Notes under the pieces: model-generated
What the model was told of the DNA's origin: nothing
Seen by the model: the letters and a program-made list of their open reading frames with translations, nothing else
Database searches by the model: none
From: Nonomuraea sp. PA05
GTDB taxonomy: Bacteria > Actinomycetota > Actinomycetes > Streptosporangiales > Streptosporangiaceae
Assembly: GCF_008086045.1 (NCBI RefSeq)
Contig: NZ_VSEY01000014.1
Coordinates: forward strand, 1-64,000
Direction: 5' to 3'
DNA length: 64,000 bases
Part shown: positions 55,450 to 63,674 of the stretch, piece after piece
How positions within the stretch are numbered: the first letter of the stretch is position 1
How the letters are laid out: every line of letters begins with the position of its first letter
Translations under genes and position numbers: made by a program

Positions 55450-58131
55450 CTAAGGACGCCGGATGACCAGGCCGGCCAGCCGATCGCCCGGCACCCGTGC
55501 CGTGAAGGGGGCACAGGGGACGCAGAAGTAGTCGCGGCCGAACGTCAGCTCCACCGCGCCGGGGGCCAGGTTGACCAGCAGGCGGTCGCTGTCCACGCTC
55601 ACCGTCCGCGGGTCGTGGCCCTTGGGGGCCAGCGGGCGCAGCACCTCCGCCAGCCGCCGCCGTCCTGCCGGGGTGAAGGCTTGCGGGGCGAAGACGTCCC
55701 GGACGGTGAGGGTTCTGCCCGCGCGACGGTCGTAGGTGACGGCGCGGCCGAGCTCGCCCGTCAGCGCGTAGCGGACGGAGATGAGGTGGGCGTCGTTGCG
55801 GACGAGCGCGTATCCGCCGGTCAGCGTGGTCGTGGAGGTGGTGGGGTGCATGCGGTGCCTGCGCAGCGCCTCGGTCACGTACGCCCGCACGGGGGCTGCC
55901 AGCGCGGCGCTGACCCTGGAGGCGTCCTGCGCGCTGGCGGTGCTGGGGTAGGAGACGTCGATGGTGAGGCCGGGCAGGCGTTCCTGCCAGGTCTCGGTGG
56001 TGATGGCCAAGGGGTGTCGTTCGCCGGTCACGAAGACGAGCGGCGCCGCCGCCGGCACGGTCAGCACCAGCCCTCCCACCAGCAGCACCTTCCGCGGCAC
56101 CGCGACCGCCGCCGCACTGCCCGGCTGCGCCTTCCGCCGTGCCGTGACCGCCGCCGCACTGTCCGGCTGCGCCTTCCGCCCTGTCGTGACCGCCACCCCG
56201 GCCACCGCGAACGGCCCCGCCAGCAAGCCGAGCTGCAGCCCCGCGGGTGTGCCCAGCCCCGCCGCCACCCCGGCGAGCACCGACATCCCCCACACCGTCG
56301 ACCACACCGCCCACCGCCGCTCCGCCACGTTCACCCTCGCCAGCCCCACATACACCAGCACCCCGAGCAGCACGAGATAGGCCAGCCCGGTCAGGTTGTC
56401 CGCCACCGGAACCCCCGCCGACAACACGGGAAACGCGAGAAACACCCCACTCCCACGCCACGGCCCGGGATCCACCGGCCCCCCGAACCCCTGAACCGCC
56501 CCGGCGACCACGGCCAGCACCAGCGCACCCCCGGCCGCCCTGGCCGCGATCAGCCCGCGCTCCCGCCTCCCCGGCACGTGCCCGCGCACCTGCTCCCGCC
56601 AAGCCCGGTACCGCTCGGCCAGCTTCTCCCACTTCTGCTCACCCTCCAGCTCCACGACCCGCGCGAACCGCGTCACCCCCACCTGCGAGTGCACGATGAA
56701 CAACACCGCCGCGAACACCGGCGCCGCGAACACCGTGAACTCGGCCGCCTCCACCGCGGGCGAGATCCCGGCGGGCCGCCCCCCTGTCAGCACCAGCCCG
56801 GCCAGCCCGCCCACGTTCCACGCCAGCGCCGCGGCCAGCGCGACCGCCGCCACCAGCACCGGGTACGCCGACACGGGGAAGACCCGGACGAGCTGCCCCC
56901 GCACGGCGACGTACACCAGCACCGCCGCCGCCACCGCGAACACCGCCGGGATCGCCCATGACCACACCACCGCGACCCGGCCCAGCCCGGGGTCGGGCGG
57001 GGCGAGCAGCGCCAGCGCCCGCACGGTCACGGGCGTGTCCGCGTCGAACGTGCGCCGCGTCAGCAGCGTGAATCGCGAGGTCACGGCCAGGCAGAAGTAC
57101 GTCAGCGCGACGGCCGCCCCGGCCACCAGCAGGCCCCACCGCCGGTCGGTCCGCACCGGGTCGGCGGGCACGGGGGCCGGTTCGGCGCGCAGCACCCGCT
57201 GCACCCCGGTCGCGGCCAGGGCCAGCAGGAGCGGCGGCAGCGCGGTCTGCGCGGGCGCGGCCACCAGCACCGCCGTCATGTCGGTCGCGTACTCGGCCAT
57301 CCAGGCCGTGCCCAGCGGCGCCGTCAGCAGTGACTCCCGCATGCCCAGGTCGATGGCGACGACGGCCGCGTACACGACGGGCGCGACGGACAGCGCGATC
57401 CACGCCAGCACGAACGCCCGTCCTGGCCGCCCCTCCACGGGCAGCCGCCGCCGCAGCGCACCTTCCAGCGACGCCGCCGCGATCGTCGCCAGCACCACGG
57501 CCACCTGCTCGAAGTAGCTGAACGACAGCGGCAGCCAGCCCAGCAGCGGCAGCCGTTCGCGCAGCAGCACGCTCCACACCAGCGACCACCCGGCCACCAG
57601 GCACGGCAGCACCCACGCGCGGGGCCTGAAGGTCCGGGTCCGCTCCCGTCCGGCGGCGGGCAGCATCCGCGTCCCGGCCAGCGCCAGCCCGGCGGCGGGC
57701 AGCGCGATCGCCATCCCCCAGGAGGCGGCGTCCGTGACGTACGGGCCGGACGGCAGCCGGTGCCCCCGCGCCCACAACAGCACCGCCAGCACCCCGGCGG
57801 GCCCGCCGGCCAGCCCCCAGCACACGAGCAGCCCGACCCGCGACTCACCGAACCCGGACCACCGGTAGGCGAGGTACGCCCCGCCGGTCAGCATCACGCA
57901 GAACGCGCCGAGCGTCACAGCCGTGCCGGCCGCCCGCCCCTGCCCGAGCCCGGGGAAGACCAGCGTCGCCGCCACGGCCCGGTCGAGCAGGAACCCGCCG
58001 ACGGCGGGGAGTGCGCACAGGGCGGCCAGGCCCAGCGCGGAGCCCGCGGAGGCGAGCAGGAATGTCCGCGTCGTCGTCCGGGCCGCCGCCGGGGTCGTCC
58101 GGTTCGTTAACGTCTGGGTCGTCTTCGCCAC
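55450..58131 (-). CDS. Large polytopic membrane protein with extracytoplasmic DUF3298/DUF4163-like C-terminus
   Basis: An 893-residue protein with about sixteen hydrophobic segments across residues 20-690, a cytoplasmic charged loop (VVELEGEQKWEKLAERYRAW) near 500, and a last helix (VLLVGGLVLTVPAAAPLVFV) followed by an exported domain of about 190 residues. The latter (LTIDVSYPSTASAQDASRVS, HLISVRYALTGELG, LTVRDVFAPQAF, YFCVPCAPFTARVP) resembles DUF3298/RsiV-like domains. Start is GTG 58131. A 14-residue duplication lies just before the last helix. Function unknown. Confidence 0.75.
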   Translation of the reverse strand: MAKTTQTLTNRTTPAAARTTTRTFLLASAGSALGLAALCALPAVGGFLLDRAVAATLVFPGLGQGRAAGTAVTLGAFCVMLTGGAYLAYRWSGFGESRVGLLVCWGLAGGPAGVLAVLLWARGHRLPSGPYVTDAASWGMAIALPAAGLALAGTRMLPAAGRERTRTFRPRAWVLPCLVAGWSLVWSVLLRERLPLLGWLPLSFSYFEQVAVVLATIAAASLEGALRRRLPVEGRPGRAFVLAWIALSVAPVVYAAVVAIDLGMRESLLTAPLGTAWMAEYATDMTAVLVAAPAQTALPPLLLALAATGVQRVLRAEPAPVPADPVRTDRRWGLLVAGAAVALTYFCLAVTSRFTLLTRRTFDADTPVTVRALALLAPPDPGLGRVAVVWSWAIPAVFAVAAAVLVYVAVRGQLVRVFPVSAYPVLVAAVALAAALAWNVGGLAGLVLTGGRPAGISPAVEAAEFTVFAAPVFAAVLFIVHSQVGVTRFARVVELEGEQKWEKLAERYRAWREQVRGHVPGRRERGLIAARAAGGALVLAVVAGAVQGFGGPVDPGPWRGSGVFLAFPVLSAGVPVADNLTGLAYLVLLGVLVYVGLARVNVAERRWAVWSTVWGMSVLAGVAAGLGTPAGLQLGLLAGPFAVAGVAVTTGRKAQPDSAAAVTARRKAQPGSAAAVAVPRKVLLVGGLVLTVPAAAPLVFVTGERHPLAITTETWQERLPGLTIDVSYPSTASAQDASRVSAALAAPVRAYVTEALRRHRMHPTTSTTTLTGGYALVRNDAHLISVRYALTGELGRAVTYDRRAGRTLTVRDVFAPQAFTPAGRRRLAEVLRPLAPKGHDPRTVSVDSDRLLVNLAPGAVELTFGRDYFCVPCAPFTARVPGDRLAGLVIRRP
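56104..56187. repeat. 42-bp tandem duplication in the large membrane-protein gene
   Basis: Two adjacent copies (56104-56145, 56146-56187) differing at three positions, in frame, encoding two RKAQP(D/G)SAAAV segments on the cytoplasmic side before the last membrane helix. Confidence 0.85.
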
Positions 58132-58348
58132 GCCCTGTCATCTGCCCGCCACGACCCGCTTGCGCTCGCCCGGTGACCTGGAACTGGCCGCCTGGTGAGG
58201 CCGTTCCGCCCATCTTCAGCACGGACGGCCTGGCCTTCTCGCTGAACGGCAGCATCAGGTATGTGGGGATGAGCAGCTCCGCCGGCCCCGAACCAGCCGC
58301 ACCCGTGGCCGCGCCAGGCGAGCATCCCCTTGCCTCGAACAGCAAGAA

Positions 58349-58382
58349 GCCCCAGCTCCCGGTGTATGCCGGGCGCTGGGGC
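58349..58382 (-). terminator. Terminator of the tRNA operon
   Basis: GCCCCAGC (58349-58356) pairs with GCTGGGGC (58375-58382), with CCCGG/CCGGG continuing inside and a TGTATG loop. On the minus strand it begins 9 nt after the tRNA-Val CCA end and is followed by a T-rich stretch (TTCTTGCTGTTC). Confidence 0.8.
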
Positions 58383-58390
58383 CGCAATGC

Positions 58391-58465
58391 TGGTGGACGA
58401 TACTGGGATTGAACCAGTGACCTCTTCCGTGTCAGGGAAGCGCTCTCCCGCTGAGCTAATCGTCC
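58391..58465 (-). tRNA. tRNA-Val(GAC)
   Basis: 75 nt including an encoded CCA. Acceptor GGACGAT/ATCGTCC, D arm GCTC-GAGC, anticodon arm CTTCC-CTGACAC-GGAAG with anticodon GAC, and T arm ACTGG-TTCAATC-CCAGT all pair. Last of three tRNAs in one transcript. Confidence 0.96.
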
Positions 58466-58470
58466 TTGCG

Positions 58471-58541
58471 AGGTGGCGACGGGATTTGAACCCGTGTGGA
58501 CGGCTTTGCAGGCCGCTGCCTCGCCTCTCGGCCACGCCACC
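58471..58541 (-). tRNA. tRNA-Cys(GCA)
   Basis: 71 nt, the usual short length for tRNA-Cys, with discriminator U73. Acceptor GGTGGCG/CGCCACC; anticodon arm GCGGC-CTGCAAA-GCCGT (one mismatch pair as G-T) with anticodon GCA; T arm ACGGG-TTCAAAT-CCCGT. CCA is not encoded. Five bases before tRNA-Val. Confidence 0.96.
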
Positions 58542-58556
58542 GAGCCGGAAGCTCCG

Positions 58557-58628
58557 AGCGGAAGACGGGATTCGAACCCGCGACCCTCACCTTGGCAAGG
58601 TGATGCTCTACCACTGAGCCACTTCCGC
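58557..58628 (-). tRNA. tRNA-Gly(GCC)
   Basis: 72 nt. Acceptor GCGGAAG/CTTCCGC with discriminator U; D arm GCTC-GAGC; anticodon loop TTGCCAA with anticodon GCC; T arm GCGGG-TTCGAAT-CCCGT. CCA not encoded. First gene of the Gly-Cys-Val tRNA cluster, a common actinobacterial order. Confidence 0.96.
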
Positions 58629-58665
58629 ATCAACCCCGTGGGCTCAACCCCGGGGCGACGAGAGA

Positions 58666-58694
58666 ACTCTAGCGAATCCTGGCCGAGTCCCCAA
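58666..58694 (-). promoter_or_regulatory. Promoter of the tRNA-Gly-Cys-Val operon
   Basis: On the minus strand TTGGGG (58694-58689) and TAGAGT (58671-58666) are separated by exactly 17 bp, placing the start about 30 bp before tRNA-Gly. The boxes fit the main vegetative sigma factor. Confidence 0.55.
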
Positions 58695-58715
58695 ACTGGA
58701 ATACGCCCGCCCAGG

Positions 58716-59441
58716 TCAGGTGTGCCCGCCGTTGACGGTGAGGCGCTGGCCGGTGACGAACGCGCCGCCCTCCGAGGCGAGGTACGACACCGCCGCCGCG
58801 ACGTCCTCCGGCGTGCCCATCCGCCGCAGCGGCACCTCCTCCCGGTAGGCGCTCTCGTCCAGGCCCTCGTGCCGTTCCACCGGGATCCAGCCGGGCGCGA
58901 CCACGTTCACCGTGATGCCGTGCGCGCCCAGCTCCCTGGCCCACACCTGGGTGAGCGCGTGCTGCGCGGCCTTGGCGGCGGTGTAGGCGGAGCTTTCCGG
59001 CAGCTTGCGGTCCACGATGTCGGAGCCGATCTGGATGACGCGGCCGCCGCCCTGCTCCCGCATGCCCGGCAGGACCGCCTGCACGAGCAGCGTCGGGCTC
59101 TTGACGAAGAAGGTGAGCTGGTCGAGGTGCGACTGCCAGGTGAGGTTCTCGACCGCGATGACCGGCTGCGGGCCCGTCGCGTTGGCCACCAGCACCCCGA
59201 CCGGGCCGAGCCGGTCGGTGACGGCGGCGGCCAGGCGCTCGACGGCGGTCTCGTCCGTGACGTCGGCGGCGAACGCCTCGGCGACGCCGCCCGCCGCGCG
59301 GACGGACTCCACGACCTGCTCGGCTCCGGCGTGGTCGGAGTGGTAGTTGACGGCGACGGCCAGGCCGTCGGCGGCCAGCCTGCGGGCGATGACGGCCCCG
59401 AGGCCGCGCGAGGCGCCGGTGACGAGCGCGACTGTTGTCAT
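58716..59441 (-). CDS. SDR family oxidoreductase
   Basis: A 241-residue classical short-chain dehydrogenase: cofactor motif LVTGASRGLGAVIARRL, NNAG variant VANATGP, catalytic Ser in IQIGSDIVD and YxxK as YTAAK, and a C-terminal GGAFVTGQRLTVNGG. Preference for NADP is suggested by the small basic residues after strand 2 being absent, so cofactor choice is unclear. ATG 59441. Resembles FabG-like 3-oxoacyl reductases. Confidence 0.92.
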   Translation of the reverse strand: MTTVALVTGASRGLGAVIARRLAADGLAVAVNYHSDHAGAEQVVESVRAAGGVAEAFAADVTDETAVERLAAAVTDRLGPVGVLVANATGPQPVIAVENLTWQSHLDQLTFFVKSPTLLVQAVLPGMREQGGGRVIQIGSDIVDRKLPESSAYTAAKAAQHALTQVWARELGAHGITVNVVAPGWIPVERHEGLDESAYREEVPLRRMGTPEDVAAAVSYLASEGGAFVTGQRLTVNGGHT

Positions 59442-59502
59442 GGGGCCGAACTCTAACCTGGCGATGACAGGCGCCCGCGCTAAGGGGCCGCCGACCGGCC
59501 GG

Positions 59503-60702
59503 TCAGCGGCTGAGCTGGAGGCCCGCCGGATGCGGCCCCTCCGTCTCCAGCCGGTACTCGCGCCCCGAGATCGCCCGGTTGTCGTCGATGACCCGCTCGG
59601 ACGCCGGCTTCTCCCCGTTCATCACGGCCTCCTGCATCCGGGTGAACCGCTCGTGCGCCTCCTTCACGTACCCCGTGCCCAGCGTCGTGCAGTCGATCTG
59701 GGTGGCGAGCAGCTCCCGGATGTAGGCCTTGTTCGGCTCGAACGTCACGGGCGGCGGCAGCGCCGGGGCCAGCACCTGATCCGGCTCACGCCCGTCGAAC
59801 CGCCTGAACAGGTCGGCCGCCAGCCGCAGGTGCTCCAGCTCCATGTTGAGATGCAGCTCCCAGATGTTCTTCACCTTGGGATCGGACTCGGTCTCCATGA
59901 ACGAGTAGTACAGGTAGCACTCGTTGTACTCGTGGTTGAGCAGCATCTCCCACCAGCTCTCACCGGGGTCGACCAGCGACTCGTAGTGGGTGACGTGCTC
60001 CTCCTCCACCATCGCGATCTCCTGGTAGAGCTGCCGCGCGATCGGCTCCATGCAGGTGGGGCCGACGTTCATGTAGAAGTTCATCGTCTGCTGCTCGGCC
60101 GCCATGACGGTCAGGGCGTGCAGGCGGGACAGCGGCTCGGTCACGCTCCGGTCGTACGGCTGGCGCACGTTGTCGAGCGGGTCGCGGTGGTGCAGGTACG
60201 TGGGGCGGCCCGGCATCACCTCGGTCAGCCCGTCGACGATCTTCTCGGCCTTGCGATGCTCGATCATCTCGTACAGGTTGGCGTAGCGGTACAGGTGGTC
60301 GAAGTCCTCCAGCACGCCGAACTGGTAGGCCTGCTTGAGGTACGGGTCCGGCTCCATCCGCGCGACCCACGCCGTCAGGTCCACCGCCACCTGCTCGTAG
60401 GCGATCGTCGTCTCCAGCACCGACGACGTCCCCGGCAGCAGCCAGTTCACCGCCTTCTGCTGCTGCGCCTCGACGTAGCGGACCCGGGCGAGCTGCTGCT
60501 TGATCTCCAGGTCCGGGCAGTGCCGGGCGAGCTGGTGGCTGAACAGGATCGCCTCGGTCTCGATCCCGTTCATCGTGATGATCCGGCACCGCGTGTACGG
60601 GTCGGCGTGGTCCGGGTCGATCGGCGTGACGTTCAGCTCCCGCCAGTCGCGGAGCTGCTCGTCGAGCGGGATGCCCCGCTGCTGGAGTGGGTCGAAGGCC
60701 AT
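59503..60702 (-). CDS. Ferritin-like four-helix-bundle protein
   Basis: A 399-residue protein with several Glu/His helix motifs of the ferritin-like superfamily: ETEAILFSHQLARH, YEMIEHRKAEKI, VMAAEQQTMNFYMN, AMVEEEHVTHYESL and HLNMELEHLRLAADLF. The pattern fits a di-metal carboxylate site, possibly two bundles in tandem. No close named family comes to mind. ATG 60702. Divergent from a hemerythrin-domain gene with about 100 bp between, hinting at a shared role in iron or oxygen handling. Confidence 0.75.
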   Translation of the reverse strand: MAFDPLQQRGIPLDEQLRDWRELNVTPIDPDHADPYTRCRIITMNGIETEAILFSHQLARHCPDLEIKQQLARVRYVEAQQQKAVNWLLPGTSSVLETTIAYEQVAVDLTAWVARMEPDPYLKQAYQFGVLEDFDHLYRYANLYEMIEHRKAEKIVDGLTEVMPGRPTYLHHRDPLDNVRQPYDRSVTEPLSRLHALTVMAAEQQTMNFYMNVGPTCMEPIARQLYQEIAMVEEEHVTHYESLVDPGESWWEMLLNHEYNECYLYYSFMETESDPKVKNIWELHLNMELEHLRLAADLFRRFDGREPDQVLAPALPPPVTFEPNKAYIRELLATQIDCTTLGTGYVKEAHERFTRMQEAVMNGEKPASERVIDDNRAISGREYRLETEGPHPAGLQLSR

Positions 60703-60803
60703 GCCGCTGCGCGTACCCGGCGCCTATCCGGGCAACCTCCGCGTTCGGTCCGCGTTCGGTAAGGCGGCGCGTGCCGGGTGCGGGCCCGGGTACGGGCGCT
60801 GAC

Positions 60804-61355
60804 GTGGCTGAACAAGATGTCATCGAGCTCCTGATGGCCCAGCACGGTCAGATCAGGGACCTGTTCGACGAAGTGGAGCAGGCGCCGCCGGACAAGGTGG
60901 GTGAGGCCTTCGACCGGCTGACGCGCATGTTGTCCGTGCACGAGACGGCCGAGGAGGAGATCGTCCACCCGTACGCGCGCCGCAAGCTCGACAACGGCCA
61001 GGGCGTGGTGGCCGACCGGCTGACCGAGGAGAACAGGGCCAAGCGACTCCTGCTCGACCTGCACAAGAGCGGCGTGGACCATCCGCAGTTCTGGGACGGC
61101 CTGGCGGCGCTGCGTACCGCCGTCTTCACGCACGCCCGCAGCGAGGAGCGTTACGAGTTCGTCCGCCTGCGCGCGCGGACGTCCGTCGTGGAGCGGCGGG
61201 CGATGGCGGCGGCGGTGCGCGCGGCCGAGACGCTCGCGCCGACCCGCCCGCATCCCGGCACGGAGTCCGCCGCCAAGAACCTGCTGATGGGCCCGCCGCT
61301 GGTGGTCATGGACCGGGCGCGCGAGCTGATCAGAAAGGCGCTGGGCAAACGCTGA
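60804..61355 (+). CDS. Hemerythrin-domain protein
   Basis: A 183-residue protein with an HHE-type hemerythrin domain: LLMAQHGQIRDLFDEVEQAP, MLSVHETAEEEIVHPYARRK, and later HARSEERYEFVRL, giving His and Glu ligands for a di-iron site (His14, His46, Glu50, His55). Start GTG 60804 gives the family-typical AEQDVIELLMAQH. Such proteins sense or buffer oxygen, nitric oxide or iron. Followed by an ArsR-type regulator. Confidence 0.85.
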   Translation: MAEQDVIELLMAQHGQIRDLFDEVEQAPPDKVGEAFDRLTRMLSVHETAEEEIVHPYARRKLDNGQGVVADRLTEENRAKRLLLDLHKSGVDHPQFWDGLAALRTAVFTHARSEERYEFVRLRARTSVVERRAMAAAVRAAETLAPTRPHPGTESAAKNLLMGPPLVVMDRARELIRKALGKR

Positions 61356-61358
61356 CCC

Positions 61359-61374
61359 TTCGACGTGCGTCGAA
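61359..61374. promoter_or_regulatory. Perfect palindromic operator before the ArsR-type gene
   Basis: TTCGACG-TG-CGTCGAA, exact 7-bp arms, lies 25 bp upstream of the ArsR start codon. A TACTAC box at 61384-61389 could be the -10 element, so a bound repressor would cover the -35 region. Confidence 0.7.
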
Positions 61375-61399
61375 AGGTTCTCGTACTACCGTCGCAGGC

Positions 61400-62107
61400 A
61401 TGGAACACATCGCCAGGGACGCGGACATCGCCCCCGTCGCCGCCCTGATCGCCGACCCCACGCGGGCGGCGATCCTGACGGCGCTGCTCGGCGGGCGGGC
61501 GCTGGCGGCGGGCGAGCTGGCCAGGATGGCGGGGGTGAGCGCGGCGACCGCGAGCGCCCATCTGGCCAAGCTGCTCGACGGCCGGCTCGTGGACGTGGTG
61601 CGCCAGGGCCGCCACCGCTACTACCGCCTGGCCGGCCACGAGATCGCCGAGGTGCTGGAGGTGCTGGCGCGGATCAGCGCCCGCCCGCCGGTGCGCTCGC
61701 TGCGCCAGTCGCGGCAGGCTAAACAGCTGGAGGAGGCCCGCACCTGCTACGACCACCTGGCGGGCCGGGCCGGGGTCGGGCTGCTGGACCGGCTCAAGGA
61801 GAGCGGCTGCTACGACGGGCACGACGTGACGGAGGCGGGGGAGCGGCTGCTGTCGCGGCTGGGCGTGGACGTGGCGGGCGCGCGCCGGTCGAGGCGGCGC
61901 TTCGCGCCCGAGTGCCTCGACTGGACCGAGCGCCGCGCGCACCTCGGCGGCGCGCTGGGCGCGGCGATCACGGAGGTCCTGTTCGAACGGGGATGGTACC
62001 GGCGGGGCAACGTGCCGAGGGCGGTGGTCCTCACCGACGAGGGCAGGCAGGGGCTGGCGGAACTGTTCTCCGGTAAGGGGCTAACATCGGTTACGCCGGT
62101 TACCTGA
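61400..62107 (+). CDS. ArsR family winged-helix regulator
   Basis: A 235-residue regulator, longer than simple ArsR repressors. The HTH is DPTRAAILTALLGGRALAAG then VSAATASAHLAKLLDGRLVD, wing RQGRHRYYRLAG. The C-terminal 110 residues (RTCYDHLAGRAGVGLLDRLK, FAPECLDWTERRAHLGGALG) carry Cys and His residues and are typical of a widespread ArsR subgroup with unknown ligand. The ATG lies close to the inferred transcription start. Probably autoregulated through the palindrome at 61359. Confidence 0.88.
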   Translation: MEHIARDADIAPVAALIADPTRAAILTALLGGRALAAGELARMAGVSAATASAHLAKLLDGRLVDVVRQGRHRYYRLAGHEIAEVLEVLARISARPPVRSLRQSRQAKQLEEARTCYDHLAGRAGVGLLDRLKESGCYDGHDVTEAGERLLSRLGVDVAGARRSRRRFAPECLDWTERRAHLGGALGAAITEVLFERGWYRRGNVPRAVVLTDEGRQGLAELFSGKGLTSVTPVT

Positions 62108-62123
62108 ACGAGAGAGACGCACC

Positions 62124-63674
62124 ATGCGCGACAACGAGGTCGTGACCGTCGGTCCGGAGCCCCTCACCTTCGACGACGTCATCAGGGTGGCCCGCCACGG
62201 AGCCCCCGTACAGCTCGGCGACGATGCCATCGCCGCCGTCTCGGCGGCCCGCCAGCGGGTGAACGAGCTGGCCGAGAGCCCGGTGCCGGCGTACGGCATC
62301 TCGACCGGGTTCGGCGCGCTGGCCACCCGCCACATCGACCCGGCGCTGCGCGCCCAGCTCCAGCGCTCGCTGGTGCGCTCGCACGCGGCGGGCAGCGGGC
62401 CCGAGGTGGAGACGGAGGTGGTGCGGGCGCTCATGCTGCTGCGGCTGAGCACGCTGGCCACCGGCCACACCGGCGTCAGGCCGACCACGGCCAAGACCCT
62501 CGCCGCGCTGATCAGCGCGGGCATCACGCCGATCGTGCACGAGTACGGCAGCCTCGGCTGCTCAGGCGACCTGGCGCCGCTGGCGCACGTGGCGCTCACC
62601 CTCATGGGCGAGGGCGTCGTACGGGACGCCTCGGGCACCGTCCAACCGGCGGCCGAGGCGCTCAAGCAGGCGCGGATCGACCCGGTCGAGCTGGCCGCCA
62701 AGGAGGGCCTGGCGCTGATCAACGGCACGGACGGCATGCTCGGCATGCTGATCCTCGCCATCGACGACCTCACCAGGCTGGTCAGGACCGCCGACGTGAG
62801 CGCCGCGATGAGCGTGGAGGCGCTGCTGGGCACCGACCGCGTGTTCGCCCCAGAGCTGCAGGCGCTGCGGCCGCACCCGGGGCAGGCGCTGTCGGCCGCC
62901 AACATGACCAAGGTCCTGCGCGACTCGGGCATCATGGCCAGCCACCGCGACCCGGCGGCCTGCACCCGCGTCCAGGACGCGTACTCGCTGCGCTGCGCCC
63001 CCCAGGTGGCCGGCGCGGTCCGCGACACGATCGCGCACGCCGCCACCGTGGCCGGGCGGGAGCTGGCCAGCGCCATCGACAACCCGGCCGTGCTGGCCGA
63101 CGGCCGGGTGGAGTCGAACGGCAACTTCCACGGCGCGCCCCTGGCGTACGTGCTGGACTTCCTCGCCGTCGTGGCCGCCGACCTGGCCTCCATGTCGGAG
63201 CGCCGCACCGACCGCTTCCTGGACGTGGCCCGCAACCACGGCCTGCCCGCGTTCCTGGCCGACGACCCCGGCGTGGACTCCGGCCACATGATCGCCCAGT
63301 ACACCCAGGCGGCCGTCGTGTCGGAGCTGAAGCGCCTGGCCGTGCCGGCCAGCGTCGACTCCATCCCCAGCTCGGCCATGCAGGAGGACCACGTCTCCAT
63401 GGGCTGGTCGGCGGCCCGCAAGCTGCGCAGGTCCGTCGACGGGCTGACCAGGGTGCTGGCCGTCGAGGTGCTCACCGCCGCCCGCGCGCTCGACCTGCGG
63501 GCCCCGCTGGAGCCCGCGCCCGCGACGGCGGCCGTGGTCAGGGCGCTGCGCGAGACCGTGCCCGCGCCGGGCCCCGACCGGTTCCTGGCGCCGGAGATCG
63601 ACTCCGCCGTGCGCCTGGTGTCCGAGGGCGGCGTGGTCGCGGCGGCCGAGACGGTCACCGGCCCCCTGGACTAG
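62124..63674 (+). CDS. hutH: Histidine ammonia-lyase
   Basis: A 516-residue lyase that converts histidine to urocanate, the first step of histidine breakdown. The MIO prosthetic group forms from Cys146-Ser147-Gly148 in YGSLGCSGDLAPLAH; the Cys in place of Ala is seen in streptomycete enzymes. Other conserved parts: YGISTGFGAL, NGTDGMLGML and QDAYSLRCAPQVAGAV. ATG 62124. No other hut genes are in view. It overlaps a convergent RidA-family gene by 4 bp. Confidence 0.95.
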   Translation: MRDNEVVTVGPEPLTFDDVIRVARHGAPVQLGDDAIAAVSAARQRVNELAESPVPAYGISTGFGALATRHIDPALRAQLQRSLVRSHAAGSGPEVETEVVRALMLLRLSTLATGHTGVRPTTAKTLAALISAGITPIVHEYGSLGCSGDLAPLAHVALTLMGEGVVRDASGTVQPAAEALKQARIDPVELAAKEGLALINGTDGMLGMLILAIDDLTRLVRTADVSAAMSVEALLGTDRVFAPELQALRPHPGQALSAANMTKVLRDSGIMASHRDPAACTRVQDAYSLRCAPQVAGAVRDTIAHAATVAGRELASAIDNPAVLADGRVESNGNFHGAPLAYVLDFLAVVAADLASMSERRTDRFLDVARNHGLPAFLADDPGVDSGHMIAQYTQAAVVSELKRLAVPASVDSIPSSAMQEDHVSMGWSAARKLRRSVDGLTRVLAVEVLTAARALDLRAPLEPAPATAAVVRALRETVPAPGPDRFLAPEIDSAVRLVSEGGVVAAAETVTGPLD

